Shown here piece by piece: positions 60,023 through 64,000 of a stretch of DNA of 64,000 bases (its first letter is position 1; each line of letters begins with the position of its first letter). The DNA comes from Megascapheus bottae (Eukaryota; Chordata; Mammalia; Rodentia; Geomyidae). The position numbers were made by a program, and so were the translations under genes. The stretch is from assembly GCA_024803745.1 (NCBI GenBank), contig JANJXV010001811.1, forward strand, positions 1-64,000, given 5' to 3'. The notes below the pieces were generated by a model. That model did not search any database, had not been told where the DNA came from, and saw only the letters and a list, made by a program, of their open reading frames with translations.

Positions 60023-60025
<3 letters not shown>
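57786..60025. other. Unique sequence with a possible conserved block
   Basis: 57960-58380 is repeat-free and of mixed composition. A 139-codon minus-strand frame at 58397-58816 has no recognisable homologue. No exon, repeat or promoter is supported. Confidence 0.45.

Positions 60026-60061
<36 letters not shown>
60026..60061. repeat. (CA)n microsatellite
   Basis: About 17 uninterrupted CA units. Confidence 0.96.
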
Positions 60062-60064
<3 letters not shown>

Positions 60065-62214
60065 CCCTTGCACCAACAAGCACTCATAATGTTCCCCTCT
60101 CTTGTTCCTCCCACCTCTGTACACATCAGCCTAACTTATAACTTCCATTTCAAGGCTGGACAACTTTCTTTGGTTCCCTAAAGCTACCCAGGTGGCAGGT
60201 AAGAAATATCCAAGAATTTGAGTTCTTAAAGCTGTTCTCAGCCACCAGGACAGTTGGGGACTGGGTTTATCAATAGCCCAGGAAGCAAAAAATCAATGGC
60301 AAAGTGACAATAAACAACCACACACACCTATCAAGCTGGCCAATCAGAGATACCTCTTCAAATGAGCTACAAATGATTGGCTTCAGGGAAGAACACGGGA
60401 TATAAGCTGGACTAGTCAGACTTCTTTGTGGGTCTTCTAATTTGAATATAAGGAGTCGGGGTGGGGATTTCTTGCCAAACTGGTCAAATAGAAATTTGAT
60501 GTAGCCAGTCATAGGGAGCCTGAATTAAGAGATATAGAAAGACTCCCTGCCAATCCCCCCCAAAACTGTTCCTTCATTCCTCTTTCCTATATCCAGGTAC
60601 TTCCTTTATGTACCTCTTTTTGCTTAAGCCTGTTTCAGATAGACTTGGTCACTTATAACTCCTGCAACCCCAGCAGGTCTTTCCAAGGAAAATGTTAAGC
60701 TTCTTTAGGCCGAACCACAGCGTCCTGTGCCAACGTATCTTTGTCCCAATAGGATATATTTAGAATTAAAGGATGGAAATTTATTTTGGGTATGGCCTCC
60801 CAGATTTATGGAGGTTGAGAAGCCCCACAGCCAGCCACCTGCAAACTGGAGAATAAGACAAACCAGTGCCAAAATTCTGTCCATGTACAAAGAAAACAGC
60901 CCTTGTGTCCAAAAGCTGAATGTCCTCGACCAAGAAGAGAGAGAAAACAAAATCTCCCTTTCTTCCTTTTGTTCCTCTCCAGGGTCCCTCTGTGGACTGA
61001 ATAATGTTCACCCGCATGCATGAGAAAGGGTCTTCTTAAGTCAGTCCACTGATTTAAACTGGAATTGCCTCTGGAAAAACGTCCATAGACACATGTGGGA
61101 AGGATGCCATCTCATCTGACTTGGCGTGCCTATGGCCAGTAAAATTGATAATGAAGTTGATTGTCATATGTTGAAAAGACCACAAAAACACAGTGATCCA
61201 CTAGCCAAACCTGGAAGAGATTGAAGCATGATGTAGCTGATGCCTAGGAGGAAGAGCTCGCTGTGTGGTAGATATTAGATTTGAGAATGGTGATGAGAAG
61301 AAATGAACCATGGGAAGATCCAGAATATTCCAGGAGAGAGCTTGGAGGAGCAGAAAGAAAGCATGGTGGCTAGACAAGGGAGAAAGGCGCAAGGGTCCAC
61401 ATCAACTGGCTACATTTAAGCTCTATAGGAATCGTTCTCCAGTTCTCAGGGTCTCCCCTATCCTGGACCTCAGTTTCCCCGTGCTTGTATCAAAAAAGTT
61501 AAACTAGACAAAGAATAAGCACAACGCTGGTTCTATGGTTTGCATTTTCTGAAATCATAGGATTCAAATCCAGTTTCCCCCACTTAAGCCCTAAGAAAAT
61601 ACCCCCAGCATCATGTGTCACATTGCAAGCCCTGAGCGTGAGACGGTGAAAGACACAGCTTAAGCTAGGGGTTTTCAGTGTGTTCTCTCAGATATGCGGG
61701 TTTGTCTAAATGTAAACAAAGCAGTTTTTACAGGTAAGAGGCTAGATTTTTCTGACTCCAGGTTTTTCCAAGAATTTCAGATACACAAGGATGCTTGTAA
61801 AAAACAACTTCCTACCTGTGTTTTGAAAAGTACTCCCCTTTAAAAATAAAATGACAGGAAGTGCTCACTGTGAAGGTGTCGGGAGAAACTAGTTAATTAT
61901 CTCTCCCTTTCTCTGTCTCTCTTTCCCTCTCCTCCCACCCTCTCTGAGATAGGATCTTGCATCTTTACTATCATGACCAAATACATTCTGCTTACAAAGC
62001 ATGATGACAAAGAAGCAAAGCAGAACGTATTTGGTCCAAGAAGTAATAGAAGACAAAGATAAAAATCAACTGAAGACCTCTGCCCCTCTTTTTCTCTCAC
62101 ACACACACACCTCAAATACTCCCCTCAGATAGACCCAAGCACAACAGATGTACAACTGCTAATGATGCTCACTAACACAAGCTTCTATTCAAAGGCTTTC
62201 AACCCAAGTATTGA
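60062..62214. other. Unique sequence, no gene seen
   Basis: Frames at 60705-61023 lie on both strands at once and show no family resemblance. A MIR-like scrap ('gacctcagtttccccgtgct') stands near 61466-61500. A CT-rich patch lies at 61898-61935, and a short CA run at 62098-62110. Confidence 0.45.
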
Positions 62215-62610
62215 TGTGACACACCCCTGTTCACACATGCGTACATATTCTTATGTGTCTGAGTACATCTGTGAAAAGCAAGCAAATCTACTCAGGTGCT
62301 TACGTATACATCCAAACGCAAAACTTACATGTGCCTGCCCTAAGGAGCTCACATACTCACAAATGCACACATGATACAAACAAACCTATAACTTAACAGC
62401 AAAGTTGTGATTTGCATGCATCTAGGCTTGCCCTTAAATCCTGAGATACACAGACATCTGAAGACATGAGACAGGCCCACATACGTGAATACATATTCAA
62501 CTAGGGATGTAGACATACAATACACACAATCTCACTACCTCCTGGTACACACAACACACAGACACAATCACTGTACCAGCATGCATGCGTGTGCACACAC
62601 ACACACAAGT
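62215..62610. repeat. Degenerate CA/CACAT-rich region
   Basis: Repeated ACACAT, CATGCG and CACACA words are spread over about 400 bases, ending in a short CA run at 62595-62607. It looks like an old, decayed CA expansion. Confidence 0.6.
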
Positions 62611-63249
62611 TCATATTGCTTCCTGAATGACCTAAACAACAGAAATATAATTATTAAAAGGTTAGGCATGCATTTTGCTTCTGCTTTGTGGCTTTTTTTT
62701 TCTGCTCTTAAATAGAAAAATCAATCATATCAAAGCGAGGGAAGTAGTAATAAAATAAGATGCAGGCTCCTTGAAACTAAAGGCCTGGTGTCCATGTCTG
62801 TGAAGAAAAGGAGGCTGAGGTCGGGTTCTACCGGGAACTAACTGGCTGGGGGATGGGAGGGTTTCATCAATTTCTGGCCAGAGGGAGTCATTCGGTCCCA
62901 CACCTTCATATTAATTGCATCTCACATTTGTGATTCCTTTTAACTTTTGGGAGGAGTGGAGGGGTGGAAGACTCTCTTTCAAGTCTGCATTCCCTTTGGA
63001 TTCTAACATCTCACACAGGGGTGAGGGGTGCAGTTGAAGAGGTCTGTGGTAGTACGTGCCTATCTGCAGTCTAAGACCTGCCGTACTGGGCTCCCTTCAT
63101 TCCTTCACCCCCAAAACAACCCATATACTCCAAGAAGACATTTTGATTGACTCAGAAAATGGGTTGCAATTTGACCCAATGAGATGAGCAGCAACTAACT
63201 GCTTACAGGAAGTGGGCTTTCTTGCTCTATGGGTAGCTCTGCCATAGTG
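62611..63249. other. Unique sequence
   Basis: No gene or named repeat is recognised. Confidence 0.45.
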
Positions 63250-63424
63250 TGAAGCCAGTCTGGGCAGGAGTGAGACTCTTACCTCAGATTAACCACCAAA
63301 AAAAAAGCCAAAAGTGGAGATGTGGATCGAGTGGTAGAGTGCCAGGCTTCAGAAAAAAAAAAAAAAGTTCAAGGACAGCACCCAGGCTCTCAATTCAAGC
63401 CTCAGGTCCAGCATGTATGCATGT

Positions 63425-63426
<2 letters not shown>
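63250..63426 (+). mobile_element. B1-type compound SINE, sense, 5'-truncated
   Basis: Only the end of the B1-like half ('gaagccagtctgggcaggag') remains before the linker and right monomer. A 15-base A run near 63352-63366 interrupts the right monomer. It passes into a CATGTACATACACA tail. Confidence 0.9.

Positions 63427-63473
<47 letters not shown>
63427..63473. repeat. (CA)n microsatellite on a SINE tail
   Basis: About 23 CA units follow the SINE tail directly, again suggesting growth from a CA-ending retroposon. Confidence 0.96.
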
Positions 63474-63474
<1 letters not shown>

Positions 63475-63488
63475 AGTAAAACATTTTT

Positions 63489-63679
63489 TTTTTGCCAGCC
63501 CTGGGCTTGAGCTCAGGGCCTGAGCACTGTCCTTGGACTTTCTCAAGGCTAGAGCTCTACCACTTGAGCCTCAGCACCACTTCCGGCTTTTTTTCTATGT
63601 ATGTGGTACCGAGGAATTGAACCCGGGTCTTCATGCATGCTAGGCAAGCACTTTAACCACTAGGCCAAACTCCCAGCCC
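63489..63679 (-). mobile_element. ID-like compound SINE, antisense
   Basis: Full-length dimer nearly identical in its parts to the copy at 54239, including 'ggtaccgaggaattgaaccc' and 'caagcactttaaccactagg'. 'aacattttt' at 63480-63488 and 63680-63688 is the target duplication. The insertion site is just beyond the end of a CA microsatellite. Confidence 0.95.
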
Positions 63680-63688
63680 AACATTTTT

Positions 63689-64000
63689 AATTCTCTATTT
63701 TTATACAAAATAAACTTTTAATTCAGTAGAAGCTATATTTTAAATTCTGAGTGTAGGTCTCTTTCCTTGATGATGAACATACAGAGGGGTGTTGTCCCAC
63801 ATGTGAGTTCTTGGCCATGTTATCAGAGGGTAAAGAAACAATTCGATAAGCACTTTATCCTTAAACTATCACATCTAGTGCATTACACACATTTCCCATG
63901 GATGATACTTGCAACCTCCCATGGGTTGGTGGAGACATCATTCCATCTTGAATCTCGGAGCGCTTGTAAAATCTCTCTTGCAGTTAAAGCAACCTGAATT
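63689..64000. other. Unique sequence
   Basis: No gene or repeat is recognised. The window ends here. Confidence 0.45.

Overview
This window looks like mammalian nuclear DNA with no recognisable gene. It is dense in retroposons, has no operon-like packing and no long conserved reading frame. Recognisable families are L1 3' ends, MIR and L2 relics, MaLR LTR pieces, B1-like (7SL-derived) SINEs, ID-like tRNA-derived SINEs and many (CA)n and (CT)n microsatellites. B1 and ID elements mean a rodent. Two-part elements made of an ID-like left half joined to a second box-bearing half match what I recall of the IDL-Geo SINE of Geomyoidea (kangaroo rats, pocket mice, pocket gophers). A heteromyid or related castorimorph rodent is my best inference; the species is not proven.

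Layout. About 1-31 kb is A+T-rich. It holds all the younger L1 3'-UTR fragments (3.4, 3.8, 4.2, 7.1, 8.9, 12.2, 23.9, 25.4 and 26.1 kb), one near-complete MaLR LTR (8.37-8.87 kb), an L2 relic (15.1-15.6 kb) and long stretches with no repeat I recognise. SINEs begin at about 24.5 kb and become frequent after 28 kb. About 31-64 kb is visibly richer in G+C. It carries most of the SINEs, nearly all the MIR copies, the long CT/CA, TTCC and GA simple repeats, and only old L1 pieces.

The coding calls are negative. Every open frame longer than about 60 codons is a simple-repeat translation (Ser-Leu or Arg-Glu runs over CT/GA tracts, Cys-Val runs over TG tracts), crosses SINE or L1 3'-UTR sequence, or is an unrecognised chance frame in unique DNA. 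No splice-framed exon, CpG island, tRNA or rRNA gene, or CRISPR array could be supported. The window is best read as intergenic or deep intronic DNA.

The most informative content is the organisation of the retroposons: SINEs sharing one right-hand module behind different left-hand modules, a three-part B1-B1'-tRNA-like SINE in several copies, a doubly interrupted SINE at 52.8-53.4 kb, a SINE inserted in the target duplication of an L1 at 26.0-26.5 kb, and a G-rich possible quadruplex tract in the youngest L1 tails. Several unique blocks read like possible conserved non-coding elements, but that rests on alignments I cannot run. I found no convincing previously undescribed functional system.
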